64,000 nucleotides of DNA from Paenibacillus sp. J45TS6 (lineage in GTDB: Bacteria; Bacillota; Bacilli; Paenibacillales; Paenibacillaceae), in contig NZ_BOSJ01000012.1 in NCBI RefSeq assembly GCF_018403285.1, positions 62,001-126,000 on the forward strand, written 5' to 3'. Position 1 is the stretch's first letter; each line of letters begins with the position of its first letter. The position numbers and the translations under genes were made by a program. Below the pieces are notes generated by a model that made no database searches, was not told where the DNA came from, and saw only the letters and a list, made by a program, of their open reading frames with translations. Positions 26,676-35,980 of this stretch are shown here, piece by piece.

Positions 26676-27605
26676 TTAATAAACTTGTTCTTTATAGAAA
26701 AATCCAAATGACAGTTCGCGCTCAGGATCCTGCATTTCCCGTACTTCATCAAGCCAGGACTCATCAAACTGATAATTTAACGGATCAACCGTATAAGCAT
26801 CAATTGCTTTACGATAAGCTTTTACAACTGCTTCATTGTATGCTGTGCTTTTTAGAATCCCTTCAATTTTAAAAGAATGCACGCCTGCGTTCATTAAAAG
26901 GTGGAGATCTTCCATAATACAAATATCTTCGGAGCTCATAATGTGGGTACCGTTCACATCTTCATAGATTGGAAATTTCTCATCCTGCCGCTCAGCCTCG
27001 ATAAGGAAAAGTCCTCTGTGCAGTCCGAGATCTCCCTCTACAGGACGTCCTTGTTGCTGCATGTAACTGGCAACCAGCTGACGTTTGGAATGGTAAATGT
27101 TCGTCATACCATGAATCTGAACTTGTGCCTCTATTTCGAGCATGGGTACCATTTCTGTAATTTCATCCATGTTCAGTTCTCTTGCAAGCACTACTCGGGA
27201 TGCACCTTTGCGTCCCCAATAATTCGAAGTACTGTAGTTGGTAGAAGTCATTTCCGCATTCCAGTGAAGCTTGATTTCAGGAGCAATCTCACGTACTGCC
27301 CGCAGAACCGATGGATCGTTGAACTCAACACCGTCAACTCCCGCTTCTTTAAGCCCGCGTACATAGTCTGGTATTTCTGGCAGAAGCTCATTTGTCATAA
27401 TGTTATTCATCGAAACGTATACCTTGGCATGATAATTCTTAGCAAGCTTAACTGCTTCCTTCGTTTCTTCCAAAGTAAAACTGCCGGGTAATCGCATCCC
27501 AAAGCGATCATTCCCGATAAGTATTGCATCCGCTCCTGCTGTAAGCAGTACTTCTGCTTCCTGTAAATCACTTGCCGTCACCAGCAATTCATAAGGCCGA
27601 GTCAA
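26676..27605 (-). CDS. trhP1: U32-family tRNA hydroxylation protein (YrrN/TrhP1)
   Basis: The 309-residue U32-family protein begins with the ELLVTASDLQEAEVLLTAGADA variant of the family N-terminus and lacks the C-terminal cysteine cluster of its partner, as YrrN does. It is thought to act with TrhP2 in prephenate-dependent wobble uridine hydroxylation. The start is TTG at 27605 with GGAGGG 7 bases upstream. It directly follows mltG; the trmR (yrrM) methyltransferase gene, which lies between them in Bacillus subtilis, is absent. Confidence 0.88.
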   Translation of the reverse strand: MTRPYELLVTASDLQEAEVLLTAGADAILIGNDRFGMRLPGSFTLEETKEAVKLAKNYHAKVYVSMNNIMTNELLPEIPDYVRGLKEAGVDGVEFNDPSVLRAVREIAPEIKLHWNAEMTSTNYSTSNYWGRKGASRVVLARELNMDEITEMVPMLEIEAQVQIHGMTNIYHSKRQLVASYMQQQGRPVEGDLGLHRGLFLIEAERQDEKFPIYEDVNGTHIMSSEDICIMEDLHLLMNAGVHSFKIEGILKSTAYNEAVVKAYRKAIDAYTVDPLNYQFDESWLDEVREMQDPERELSFGFFYKEQVY

Positions 27606-27619
27606 AAGTCATCCCTCCG

Positions 27620-28672
27620 TTATTCCGCACTTTCTTTGCTTTTTTCTATATTTTTCAAATGTTCTTCATACGTCTTAGCAAAAAGGTGTTCCGAACTTCC
27701 GTCTTTTTTCGTAACATAAAATAAATAATCGGATGTTTCCGGTGATAATGCAGCCTCAATGGAACTTAGACTAGGGGCTGCAATCGGCCCTGGAGGCAGT
27801 CCGGTGTTTCTGTACGTGTTATATGGACTATCCACTTCTAAATCTTTATAAAGCAGACGTTCTTTCTGCTTACCCAGCAAATATTGAACGGTCGCATCGA
27901 TTTGGAGCCTCATATTGCTCTCTAACCGGTTATAAATCACACTCGCTACCAAAGGTCTTTCCTCTGGGACGACAACTTCTCTTTCAATCAGTGAGGCCAC
28001 AGTAAGGAGTTCATGCACCGTGAGGCCTCTTGCTTTTAGTTTGGCCTCAAAATCCGGGATAGAATCCAGTTTTTCCTGCATTTCAGTCAGCATACGTACA
28101 ATAATATCTTCTGCTGTACTTCCTTTTGCAAGCTCATATGTCTCGGGAAATAAGTAGCCTTCCAGCTTAAATAGATAATCTGTGTTGTCTTTAATCTCAG
28201 CTACGATCGGAATACTACTAAATAACTCTGGCTGGTTTACAATATCCATGAAAAGTTCTTTTACTGTCGCACCTTCCGTGTCCAGCTTCTCCGCCATCTG
28301 TTTCAGTGTATATCCCTCAGGAATCGTAAACTTCAACGTTTCTTCTTGCTGTACATCTCCATTATTTAAAGCAGTAACAATTTCTTTGTAACTTTGACCA
28401 GGAACAAATGCATACGTACCCGCTTTAAAACCCGCGCCTTCATTGTTCAGTTTCAAATATACTTTAAAGAATAAACTGTTTCGAATGATTCCATTTTCCT
28501 CTAGATTATCAGCGATCTGAGAGGTGCCCGTCCCTTTATCAATCGTGAAAATAACGGGTTCTGTGGATGCTGTAACAGGTTTTGTCGACTGCCATACATA
28601 TAATGCACTGCCGGCAAGAACTACCAAAATGACCATAAGGATAATGAATCGCCTGAAGTATTTTGCTTTCAA
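27620..28672 (-). CDS. mltG: Endolytic murein transglycosylase
   Basis: The 350-residue membrane protein has an N-terminal anchor (FIILMVILVVLAGSALYVW), a LysM-like region and a YceG domain with the catalytic glutamate in VASLIEREV and the GLPPGPIAAPSLSSIEAAL block. It cleaves nascent glycan strands and is thought to set their length. It opens the mltG-trhP1-trhP2 unit. The apparent start is TTG at 28672, with AAGGGG 10 bases upstream. Confidence 0.92.
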   Translation of the reverse strand: MKAKYFRRFIILMVILVVLAGSALYVWQSTKPVTASTEPVIFTIDKGTGTSQIADNLEENGIIRNSLFFKVYLKLNNEGAGFKAGTYAFVPGQSYKEIVTALNNGDVQQEETLKFTIPEGYTLKQMAEKLDTEGATVKELFMDIVNQPELFSSIPIVAEIKDNTDYLFKLEGYLFPETYELAKGSTAEDIIVRMLTEMQEKLDSIPDFEAKLKARGLTVHELLTVASLIEREVVVPEERPLVASVIYNRLESNMRLQIDATVQYLLGKQKERLLYKDLEVDSPYNTYRNTGLPPGPIAAPSLSSIEAALSPETSDYLFYVTKKDGSSEHLFAKTYEEHLKNIEKSKESAE

Positions 28673-28776
28673 AAAATCACAACCCCTTCACAGCCAAAAA
28701 GAGCGGACTGCTCCGCCCTCTCATCAACCGTATTTTAAGTAAGTATACCAAGAATTCTATAATAACATACAAAGCA

Positions 28777-28796
28777 GGCACCTCGGTAGAGGTGCC
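28777..28796 (-). terminator. Hairpin after the DUF1292 pair
   Basis: GGCACCTC/GAGGTGCC stem with a 4-base loop; the T tract is poor (TGCTTTG), so termination may be partial. Confidence 0.5.
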
Positions 28797-28804
28797 TCCT
28801 CATA

Positions 28805-29119
28805 TTAACCTTGGTCGTCAGGTAAAGACCATTCATCATAGAGTTCCGCAATATTTTCCCATTCTTCATCATCTTCAATGGTATGAAGCTCTGGATGTCC
28901 TTCTGCTGTAAATTCTACACGCAAAAGTTCATATTCCTCGTTCTTACTTGTTAAGGATTGCAATACAGCATAACCCTGACCTTGCACTTCGAACTCAGCG
29001 AGCAGTTCATAAGGAACGGATTTACCATTCGCTTCTTCGAGCTCAACCTCTGTTCCAAATGCTTCTTGCAAGCGAGTCGTAATAGTTAGATCCGCTCTTG
29101 TAAAAGGAAAATCAGTCAT
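28805..29119 (-). CDS. DUF1292 protein, second copy
   Basis: A 104-residue acidic protein with the DUF1292 core (EVELEEANGKSVPYELLAEFEVQGQGYAVLQS-type beta strands). Function is unknown; members such as YrzB sit between ruvX and mltG in many Firmicutes. It begins one base after the first copy ends, and its GAGGAG ribosome site is formed by the acidic codons at the end of that gene, so the two are coupled. Confidence 0.8.
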   Translation of the reverse strand: MTDFPFTRADLTITTRLQEAFGTEVELEEANGKSVPYELLAEFEVQGQGYAVLQSLTSKNEEYELLRVEFTAEGHPELHTIEDDEEWENIAELYDEWSLPDDQG

Positions 29120-29428
29120 CTATACATTCTCCTCGTCGTCTTCTGAATCGACGAGAGTATTAAAAGTTTCTTCCACAATCGCCCATTCTGCTTCATCTTG
29201 AATCATAAACAGCTTGATGTCGTCCCCTTCTTCTTCATAACGGAAGGCATAGACCTCTGACTCATCTTCGTCATCGTTCACATCGACAGGAACAACCATC
29301 ATATATTTAGCGTCTGATCCATCTACATCGAAGGTCATGAGCACCTCAAACTCTTCGTCATTACCTTCTTCATCCGTAATATATATGATCTCGCGATCCT
29401 CTTCCATACCCATTTGAATATCAGTCAT
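29120..29428 (-). CDS. DUF1292 protein (YrzB-like), first copy
   Basis: A 102-residue very acidic protein with EIIYITDEEGNDEEFEVLMTF and an E/D-rich tail, typical of YrzB. Its function is unknown. ATG 29428 has GAGGGGGAG upstream; an in-frame start at 29461 lies inside ruvX and lacks a site. The tandem with the following divergent DUF1292 copy suggests duplication. Confidence 0.85.
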   Translation of the reverse strand: MTDIQMGMEEDREIIYITDEEGNDEEFEVLMTFDVDGSDAKYMMVVPVDVNDDEDESEVYAFRYEEEGDDIKLFMIQDEAEWAIVEETFNTLVDSEDDEENV

Positions 29429-29441
29429 AGTAAACTCCCCC

Positions 29442-29858
29442 TCACCTTGTACTTTTGGCATCTAAATAATTTTGTAATATTAGGCTTGCGGCCATTTTGT
29501 CCACAACCTTTTTACGCTTCTTTCGGCTTACGTCGGCATCAACCAGCGTACGTTCCGCCGAAACGGTGCTGAGCCTTTCATCCCATAGGTGTACGGGCAA
29601 GTCCAATGTTTCCCGTAGCGTTTCTGCAAATTCAATGCAGATCTCACCACGGGGACCCACGGTGCCGTTCATGTTTTTCGGTAACCCGACGACGATTTCA
29701 CTAACCTCGTTCATTTTGACAAGTTCAGTGATTCGTGCAATCTCGTCCCCTTCACGGCGCCGTTCAATAACTTCTAAACCCTGAGCAGTCCAGCCAAAGG
29801 CGTCACTAAGCGCAACGCCAATTCTGCGGTCGCCATAATCTAAGCCTAAGATCTTCAT
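29442..29858 (-). CDS. ruvX: Holliday junction resolvase-like RNase (YqgF/YrrK)
   Basis: The 138-residue RNase H-fold protein starts MKILGLDYGDRRIGVALSD, with the catalytic Asp, and has VVGLPKNMNGT and WDERLSTVSAE. The family processes the 5' end of pre-16S rRNA and may resolve junctions. ATG 29858 has AAGGAG upstream. It is part of ireB-ruvX-DUF1292. Confidence 0.93.
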   Translation of the reverse strand: MKILGLDYGDRRIGVALSDAFGWTAQGLEVIERRREGDEIARITELVKMNEVSEIVVGLPKNMNGTVGPRGEICIEFAETLRETLDLPVHLWDERLSTVSAERTLVDADVSRKKRKKVVDKMAASLILQNYLDAKSTR

Positions 29859-29874
29859 TCATTTCTCCTTATTC

Positions 29875-30135
29875 TTATCGGTGATTGGCCAGATAAGAAC
29901 GTACTAATTCTTCAATCAGTTCGTCGCGTTCTTTTTTGCGGACCAGACTTCTTGCATTGTTGTGGCGCGGGATATAAGCAGGATCCCCGGAAATAAGATA
30001 GCCCACCATTTGATTAATGGGGTTGTAATCTTTTTCTTGAAGGGAGTCATACACTTTAAGAAGAATCTCTTGTGCAGAAGCTTCTTCCACATCGCCTTTC
30101 ACATTAAATTTAACTGTCTTATCCATGGAGTCCAT
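29875..30135 (-). CDS. ireB: IreB family regulatory phosphoprotein (YrzL)
   Basis: This 86-residue DUF965 protein matches the IreB/YrzL family throughout, including [25 protein letters not shown]. In Enterococcus, IreB is phosphorylated by the kinase IreK and limits cephalosporin resistance; no kinase gene is nearby. ATG 30135 (MDSMDKT) is chosen for its GAGGTG site. Confidence 0.9.
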   Translation of the reverse strand: MDSMDKTVKFNVKGDVEEASAQEILLKVYDSLQEKDYNPINQMVGYLISGDPAYIPRHNNARSLVRKKERDELIEELVRSYLANHR

Positions 30136-30277
30136 AACGACACCTCGCTTCTGCATAAATCAAAATTATTCATTTTGGTATGCCGAATTGATTTCTTCTT
30201 TATAATAACATATTCTGTCCTCTGTAAATATAGCAGGAAAGTGAGAATATTATGTTTTTTGTAAACGTTATAAAACC

Positions 30278-32899
30278 TTATCCCGCAATAATTTGTTCAG
30301 CAAGACGAAGTGCTTCATCAAGTTTAGCCGCATCTTTACCGCCAGCTTGAGCCATATCAGGGCGTCCACCGCCTCCGCCTCCGCATACTGCAGCGACTTC
30401 TTTCACGATTTTACCGGCATGCAGGCCTTTTTTCACATGGTCTTGTGGGACAATGACAACGAAGTTAACTTTCTCCTCTGCTGCAGCACCAAGAACAATC
30501 ACCGTATCAGGCAATTTCACTTTAAGCTCATCTGCCAGTGTACGAAGTGTATCCATTCCCGCTGCTTCAACGCGAGCCGTAAGTACTTTGGTATCTCCAT
30601 GCTGAACTACTTTATCCGTAAGTTGTCCTGCTTCAATGGAGCTGAGTTTTCCTTGTAAAGATTCATTCTCACGAGTGAGTTCCTTGACTTGAGCATGCAT
30701 TGCATCAATACGTTTTGGCACATCATTTAGATTTGACTTGAGCGAAGCTGCTGCTTGTTTCAAAAGATCTAACTGACTTTCCATGTATTCATATGCACCG
30801 CGTCCTGTCAAAGCCTCGATCCGTCTTACGCCAGACCCAATTCCGCTTTCACTCACAAGTTTAAACAAACCGATCTCCGATGTATTATTCACATGACAAC
30901 CTCCGCACAGTTCAAGGCTGTAATCACCCACCTGTACCACGCGAACAATATCACCGTACTTTTCACCGAATAGAGCCATAGCACCCATTGCTTTCGCTTC
31001 GTCAATGGATTTGTATTCGATAACAACCGGAATTTGTCTCCAGATTTGTTCGTTTACTTTACGTTCAATAACAGCCAGTTCTTCTGGTGTAATACCGCCA
31101 AAGTGAGAGAAGTCAAACCGCAAGCGTCCTGGTTCTACAAGAGAACCTGCCTGATTAACATGGTCTCCTAACACTTCTTTTAGTGCCTTATGCAGCAAAT
31201 GTGTTGCTGTATGATTTTTTACAATCGCTTCACGACTGGTTTTATCTACTTCAGCCTTGATGGAATCTCCAACACGAAGTTCCCCAGAATCGATGGTTAC
31301 CATATGAACATGTTGTCCAAGAGGCGCTTTGAAGAGACCTTTTACTTTAGCAAATACACTTTCACCGCGCAAAATACCTTCGTCACTTACTTGACCGCCG
31401 CTTTCGGCATAGAAAGGAGTACGGTCTAGAACGAGCTGACAAGTATCGCCTTCACTTACGGAATCCACCATCTGTTCGTCACGAATAATGGCTACGACTT
31501 TGGCTTCGGTCACGAGGTCATTATATCCAACAAATTCACTTTTAACCGTAAGCTCCGAGATCGCTCCGCCTTGAATTTTCATACTCGCGTTATCTTGGCG
31601 TGCTGAACGTGCACGATTCCGTTGTTCTTCCATCGCCTTATCGAAGCCTTCGCGGTCAACCGTAAGTCCATGTTCCGCTGCATAATCTTCAGTAAGATCA
31701 AATGGGAAACCATAAGTATCATACAATTTAAAAGCATCGCTGCCGCTGATCATATTTTGTCCGTTTGCTTTTGCTTGTCCGCTAATCTCCGCAAGAATAG
31801 CAAGACCATCGCTTAGCGTTTCATGGAAGCGTTCTTCTTCTGTTTTAATTACCTTCGCGATAAATTCGCGTTTTTCTACGACCTCTGGATAGTATACGCC
31901 CATTACATCAGCAACTTGCTGTGTCAGCTCATACATAAACGGACGATCGAGTCCAAGTACTTTTCCATAACGTACTGCACGGCGCAGCAACCTGCGGATA
32001 ACATATCCACGGCCTTCATTAGAAGGAAGTACCCCATCACCAACTGCAAACGCAACGGTACGAACATGGTCAGCAATAACTTTCAAAGCTACATCAATTT
32101 CTACGCTATCGTTATATTTCACACCAGCCATTTCTGCCGTACGCTGGATGGTAGGCTGAAATAGATCGGTATCAAAGTTAGAGTCTACGTTCTGCAAAAT
32201 GGATGCAAAACGCTCGAGTCCAGCACCTGTATCAATGTTCTTGTTCGGAAGCGGCGTGTAGCTGCCATCTTTGTTATGGTTGAACTGGGAGAATACCAGG
32301 TTCCATACTTCAAGATAACGTTCATTTTCTCCGCCAGGGTACAGTTCTGGATCTTCCGGGTCATTGCCATACGCTTCTCCGCGGTCATAGAAAATTTCTG
32401 TACAAGGACCACAAGGACCTTCACCGATATCCCAGAAATTCTCTTCTAATTTAATGATGCGCTCTGCAGGCAGACCAATTTTTTCATTCCACAGTTTGAA
32501 TGCTTCTTCGTCTTCTGGGTACACCGTAACGGACAAACGTTCCGGATCAAATCCGATCCATTTTTTATCAGTCAAGAATTCCCACGCCCACGTTACTGCT
32601 TCTTCTTTGAAATAGTCGCCGATGGAGAAGTTCCCCAGCATCTCAAAGAACGTATGGTGTCTGCGTGTTTTCCCTACATTCTCAATATCGTTGGTACGAA
32701 TACATTTTTGAGAGTTAGCAATACGCGGATTCTCCGGTTTTACACGGCCGTCAAAGTAAGGCTTAAGCGGCGCCATACCTGCATTGATCCATAATAGAGA
32801 GGGATCGTTATGAGGTACAAGCGATGCACTCGGTTCAATTTTATGATTTTTGGTTTTGAAAAACTCGATCCATTTGGAACGGATTTCACTTGCCTTCAT
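30278..32899 (-). CDS. alaS: Alanyl-tRNA synthetase
   Basis: An 873-residue class II synthetase in normal order: catalytic domain with [15 protein letters not shown], tRNA-recognition helices, editing domain with zinc ligands HTATHLLH and CGGCHVNNT, and a DHHA1 C-terminal domain ending [15 protein letters not shown]. The editing site hydrolyses Ser/Gly-tRNAAla. The second ATG (32899) is 8 bases from GGAGGTT; the one at 32905 is too close. A T-box leader and promoter lie about 320-680 bases upstream. Confidence 0.96.
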   Translation of the reverse strand: MKASEIRSKWIEFFKTKNHKIEPSASLVPHNDPSLLWINAGMAPLKPYFDGRVKPENPRIANSQKCIRTNDIENVGKTRRHHTFFEMLGNFSIGDYFKEEAVTWAWEFLTDKKWIGFDPERLSVTVYPEDEEAFKLWNEKIGLPAERIIKLEENFWDIGEGPCGPCTEIFYDRGEAYGNDPEDPELYPGGENERYLEVWNLVFSQFNHNKDGSYTPLPNKNIDTGAGLERFASILQNVDSNFDTDLFQPTIQRTAEMAGVKYNDSVEIDVALKVIADHVRTVAFAVGDGVLPSNEGRGYVIRRLLRRAVRYGKVLGLDRPFMYELTQQVADVMGVYYPEVVEKREFIAKVIKTEEERFHETLSDGLAILAEISGQAKANGQNMISGSDAFKLYDTYGFPFDLTEDYAAEHGLTVDREGFDKAMEEQRNRARSARQDNASMKIQGGAISELTVKSEFVGYNDLVTEAKVVAIIRDEQMVDSVSEGDTCQLVLDRTPFYAESGGQVSDEGILRGESVFAKVKGLFKAPLGQHVHMVTIDSGELRVGDSIKAEVDKTSREAIVKNHTATHLLHKALKEVLGDHVNQAGSLVEPGRLRFDFSHFGGITPEELAVIERKVNEQIWRQIPVVIEYKSIDEAKAMGAMALFGEKYGDIVRVVQVGDYSLELCGGCHVNNTSEIGLFKLVSESGIGSGVRRIEALTGRGAYEYMESQLDLLKQAAASLKSNLNDVPKRIDAMHAQVKELTRENESLQGKLSSIEAGQLTDKVVQHGDTKVLTARVEAAGMDTLRTLADELKVKLPDTVIVLGAAAEEKVNFVVIVPQDHVKKGLHAGKIVKEVAAVCGGGGGGRPDMAQAGGKDAAKLDEALRLAEQIIAG

Positions 32900-32945
32900 G
32901 GTCATAACCTCCGGTTTAAATTGTATATTGGATTAGCCGAAAAGA

Positions 32946-33116
32946 TTACCTGCCCGCTAATTTAGGCCGCTTCATGCCCAGCTTGTTTTCCGATCGTCGT
33001 TGTTTCTGAAATCTCTGATCCAGTATTGCTTCCTGCTCTAATCATTTCAGAACCAAATACGAACGCTTCGCTTCTTCAAACGTGCTGGTCATTACGCTAA
33101 CGGGTAGCGGTGACAT
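32946..33116 (-). other. Short reading frame with an in-frame TGA in the alaS leader
   Basis: From ATG 33116 the minus strand encodes MSPLPVSVMTSTFEEAKRSY plus LVLK, then TGA at 33044-33042, then 31 more sense codons (LEQEAILDQRFQKQRRS and so on) to TAA at 32946. Codon use looks protein-like, but the ribosome site (GGAAG) is weak. It could be a leader peptide, a decayed gene, or chance. Confidence 0.2.
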
Positions 33117-33150
33117 ATCTTCCGGGCTAAAAAATATAAAGATTGAAAAG

Positions 33151-33180
33151 GTTACTCCCTACACTAAAAACAGGAGTAAC
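33151..33180 (-). terminator. Extra hairpin between the T-box and alaS
   Basis: GTTACTCC/GGAGTAAC 8-bp stem followed on the minus strand by CCTTTTC. The T tract is short, so this may be a partial terminator. Confidence 0.4.
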
Positions 33181-33185
33181 AGATA

Positions 33186-33546
33186 CAAAAAAACGAGCGG
33201 AACTTCTCTTGTAAAAAAACAAAAAAACGCCCCTGAATAAATCAGGGACGAGAAGTTCGCGGTACCACCCTGGTTATCGCCCTCACATCCTATCGCAAGG
33301 GAGCTATGCATAAGCATGTCCTAAGCAAAAGTGTAAAACCGGCGATCGCCTTGTTAGAACCCGATAACGGAGGTCATCCGGCGGCTTTTAACCGCACTCC
33401 GAAATTAGCTTTCCGCCGCTTCATTTCAGGACTCTTCCAGCCTGCTATCCAAAAAGCACTTCGTACCTTAGATAGTAGGAGTCCCTTCTCTGTAGAAACA
33501 CCCTGACGTACTTGATTTCATCACTGTATTTTACGATATACATATA
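33186..33546 (-). promoter_or_regulatory. T-box leader of alaS
   Basis: The minus strand has the T-box AGGGTGGTACCGCG (33271-33258) followed by a terminator (33250-33213, CCCTGA/TCAGGGG-type stem, seven T). A GCT near 33441-33439 in the Stem I region is a plausible Ala specifier codon. An outer stem, GCGAACTTCTC (33260-33250) with GAGAAGTTCCGC (33208-33197), encloses the first terminator and ends in another T run. Confidence 0.88.
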
Positions 33547-33552
33547 TATCCG

Positions 33553-33581
33553 ATTATATCTTTAGAGCAGAATGGTGTCAA
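33553..33581 (-). promoter_or_regulatory. alaS promoter
   Basis: Minus strand TTGACA, 17 bases, TATAAT: a perfect SigA consensus. The start near 33546 leaves a leader of about 650 bases before alaS. Confidence 0.9.
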
Positions 33582-33700
33582 TGCAAGCAGGTTGAGCTTA
33601 TCAGGTTCTTTACTGATTCTTCACTGGTCCTTTAAATACCTTTTGCAGAGGCATATCTGAGAATAAATAAGCTCTATTTTTAGTTCCCCCGGTTCCTTTG

Positions 33701-34771
33701 CTACTCAATGGTTTTACGCTTGATATAGTACAAAAAGAAATGTTGGCATACCACCTTTAACACCGCAAAGACCGGAACAGCCAGAATTAACCCCACAATT
33801 CCTGCAAGTTCTCCCCCTACGAGCAGGGCAAAAATAATGGTCAGTGGATGTAAATGAAGCGTTCTCCCCACAACCTGAGGAGAGATCACATTACTTTCGA
33901 GAATTTGGCATAGTGTATTTACGACAATGACGAAAATCAACATTTTTACCGATATGGTTGAAGCCATCACTACGGCAGGTGCTGCCCCAAGAAACGGTCC
34001 CAAATATGGGACAATGTTAAAGACACTCACCATACTTGCTAGAATAAGTGCATAAGGCATACCAATCACCATATACCCAATATAGGCAAACACACCCACA
34101 ATAATACACACCAGAAATTGTCCTCTTATATAATTGCCAAGAGCAGTATCAATCTCTTTGAGAAGCATAACAATCGATTTCCGCTGCGTCCGGGGTAAAT
34201 AAGAAACCACGGCTTTTTCCATCACATCAAAATCTTTAAGCATATAAAAGATTAAGAAAGGTACAATGAAGATATTGAAAATGGTGCTGATGGTAGCCCC
34301 GATATTATCCATAAAGACAGAAATCCCGGAAGCCAGCTTATTCTCCATCTGATACATCCAGCCATTGATTCCTACACGAACGCCTGGTGGAATAAGATTA
34401 CTGTTCATATTATTCAGCAAGCTTTGAGCATGCATATTCAGCTCAGGCAAATGTTCATTCAGTTGCTCCAATTGTTCTATAAACATCGGTATGACATTCA
34501 TCAAAATGACAGCCAAAGATGTCAGAAATACAGCGTAGATGAGCAGAACCGCGATAGTACGCGGAACTTTACGTCCCCCAAGCATAGAAACAATCGGATT
34601 AAGAACATATGAAATAATTAATGCCACTAGAAAAGGGGCAAATATGGCTTTTAAAAAACCGTAAATTCCCAGCAGCATGGGACGCAGCAGCCACACAAAA
34701 TACAGAATGACGAGGGCGAGCAGCACGAGCAGTCCGTAACGGAACAGCTTGTTTTTCGATAGTTGTTCCAC
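33701..34771 (-). CDS. AI-2E family transporter (YrrI-like)
   Basis: A 356-residue permease with about seven membrane segments and the family stretches FNIVPYLGPFLGAAPA and ESNVISPQVVGRTL. It sits upstream of alaS as yrrI does in Bacillus subtilis. Substrate is unknown. The start is GTG at 34771 with GGAGG 10 bases upstream. It shares only moderate visible similarity with the permease at 19901-21031. Confidence 0.85.
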   Translation of the reverse strand: MEQLSKNKLFRYGLLVLLALVILYFVWLLRPMLLGIYGFLKAIFAPFLVALIISYVLNPIVSMLGGRKVPRTIAVLLIYAVFLTSLAVILMNVIPMFIEQLEQLNEHLPELNMHAQSLLNNMNSNLIPPGVRVGINGWMYQMENKLASGISVFMDNIGATISTIFNIFIVPFLIFYMLKDFDVMEKAVVSYLPRTQRKSIVMLLKEIDTALGNYIRGQFLVCIIVGVFAYIGYMVIGMPYALILASMVSVFNIVPYLGPFLGAAPAVVMASTISVKMLIFVIVVNTLCQILESNVISPQVVGRTLHLHPLTIIFALLVGGELAGIVGLILAVPVFAVLKVVCQHFFLYYIKRKTIE

Positions 34772-35082
34772 AGTAAGTTTCCTCCTCGGACAGGCTTATC
34801 CTTGTAAGTATATGTAATGAGTGGATAAATTAATCCTGAAGATCGCGGGGAAATCTGCTTACCTCATCTGTAAAAATATAAAAACACTTGTACAGCTCGA
34901 AAAAATCATCTCAAGCTGCGCAAGTGTTTCTATATAGAAAAGCATTCTATTATATTTGAGTTTTCGTCTACCCATCTCCTATGTACCTTGCCCTGCCTCT
35001 AATCATAAGTGCTAAACTACAATCAAGTCATATCTACGACAAAAGTGTGCCAGACCGTTTATAGAGGAAGTTATTAACAAAG
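34772..35082. other. Intergenic region, one terminator only
   Basis: No convincing gene is seen. It holds the terminator at 34882-34929 and presumably the promoter of the downstream permease; a TATGAT box near 34999 lacks a good -35. A 38-codon frame with an adjacent AGGAG runs through the terminator and is not credible. Confidence 0.4.
34882..34929 (-). terminator. Terminator after the zinc-ribbon protein gene
   Basis: AAACACTTG and CAAGTGTTT arms with inner AGCT pairing, then TTTTTATATTTTT on the minus strand. Confidence 0.8.
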
Positions 35083-35292
35083 TTAAGGAGCAAGATGGAT
35101 TCCTGGATACTCCTGAACGATCTCTTCTCCAAAGAAAAGATCGTCAAGTGAACTCAGTGTACCGTCTTCTTCTACTTGATACACCGACATTTTTTCACCA
35201 TTTACATTTAGTTCTATAAAACATCCCCAACAATAGAATTGATGAGAACCAATTTTACCTATATCTTTTGAGTTACAATTTGGACATTTCAT
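35083..35292 (-). CDS. Small zinc-ribbon protein of unknown function
   Basis: A 69-residue protein with MKCPNCNSKDIGKIG and YCWGC, that is two Cys-x2-Cys knuckles of a zinc ribbon, followed by an acidic tail. The family is not recognised beyond that. The ATG at 35292 has GGTGG upstream. It follows yrrD by 11 bases and is likely cotranscribed. Confidence 0.7.
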   Translation of the reverse strand: MKCPNCNSKDIGKIGSHQFYCWGCFIELNVNGEKMSVYQVEEDGTLSSLDDLFFGEEIVQEYPGIHLAP

Positions 35293-35303
35293 TACATTTC
35301 CAC

Positions 35304-35825
35304 CTATCCGTTAACAGAATGAATAGCATCTACTAAATGCTGCTCGCTTGCCGTAGGAACTACGACTGTATGTTCACCTATCTTCATTTCATCCGTGCGA
35401 GGCAACCATTTTCGACCTTCCATCAGATCCATTACAAAACCATCACTGATTTCAAGTCCTAATATATTCTTCCCCATTTTTTGGTCAAAATAAACATCTG
35501 TGATCCGTCCGAGTTGCAGACCTTCCTGCGTCATCACGGTCATATCCCTGAGTTTATGATGTCCTTTTAAATAACTATATTTTATGTTGTCAGCTTCCGT
35601 TTTACGGACAGCCTGTTTGTTTCGAATCATCACAGCATCGTTGCCATAAGCAAGGATGTCTTCCCAAGACACCGTTTTGACTTGTTTAGAAAAAAGAGAT
35701 CTTCCATCCAATTCAATTCCGGTAAGCTGCCAATCTGTTGTTAAAATAAAATCGCAAATTTTACCGATCTTCTTGCCTTCTTCGATATCGAATACAGCAA
35801 GTCCAATCATTTCTTGAAATTTCAT
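35304..35825 (-). CDS. yrrD: PRC-barrel domain protein (YrrD-like)
   Basis: A 173-residue protein with two PRC-barrel repeats (about 1-75 and 85-160), each with a GxxV.D...GKKIG(K)I-type start. The length matches YrrD of Bacillus subtilis, which lies in the same neighbourhood; its role is unknown, and the fold often binds RNA-processing or photosynthetic partners. ATG 35825 is chosen over TTG 35858, with AAGGGA about 12 bases upstream. Confidence 0.8.
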   Translation of the reverse strand: MKFQEMIGLAVFDIEEGKKIGKICDFILTTDWQLTGIELDGRSLFSKQVKTVSWEDILAYGNDAVMIRNKQAVRKTEADNIKYSYLKGHHKLRDMTVMTQEGLQLGRITDVYFDQKMGKNILGLEISDGFVMDLMEGRKWLPRTDEMKIGEHTVVVPTASEQHLVDAIHSVNG

Positions 35826-35980
35826 GACAGGATTATCCCTTCCATCACCTAGAGTCAATTATGAAATCGTATGCTCATCTTAGTATGCACAAGAAAACAT
35901 ATTAAGATTAGATACCTTTCCACTTAGGCTGGTGACAACAGACGTAATAATCCCTCCTTCGTCCTTATACAAGGAAACCC

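Noticed and set aside
34940-35000. A 38-codon frame with an AGGAG site
   Set aside because: The ribosome site touches the start and the frame runs through a terminator.
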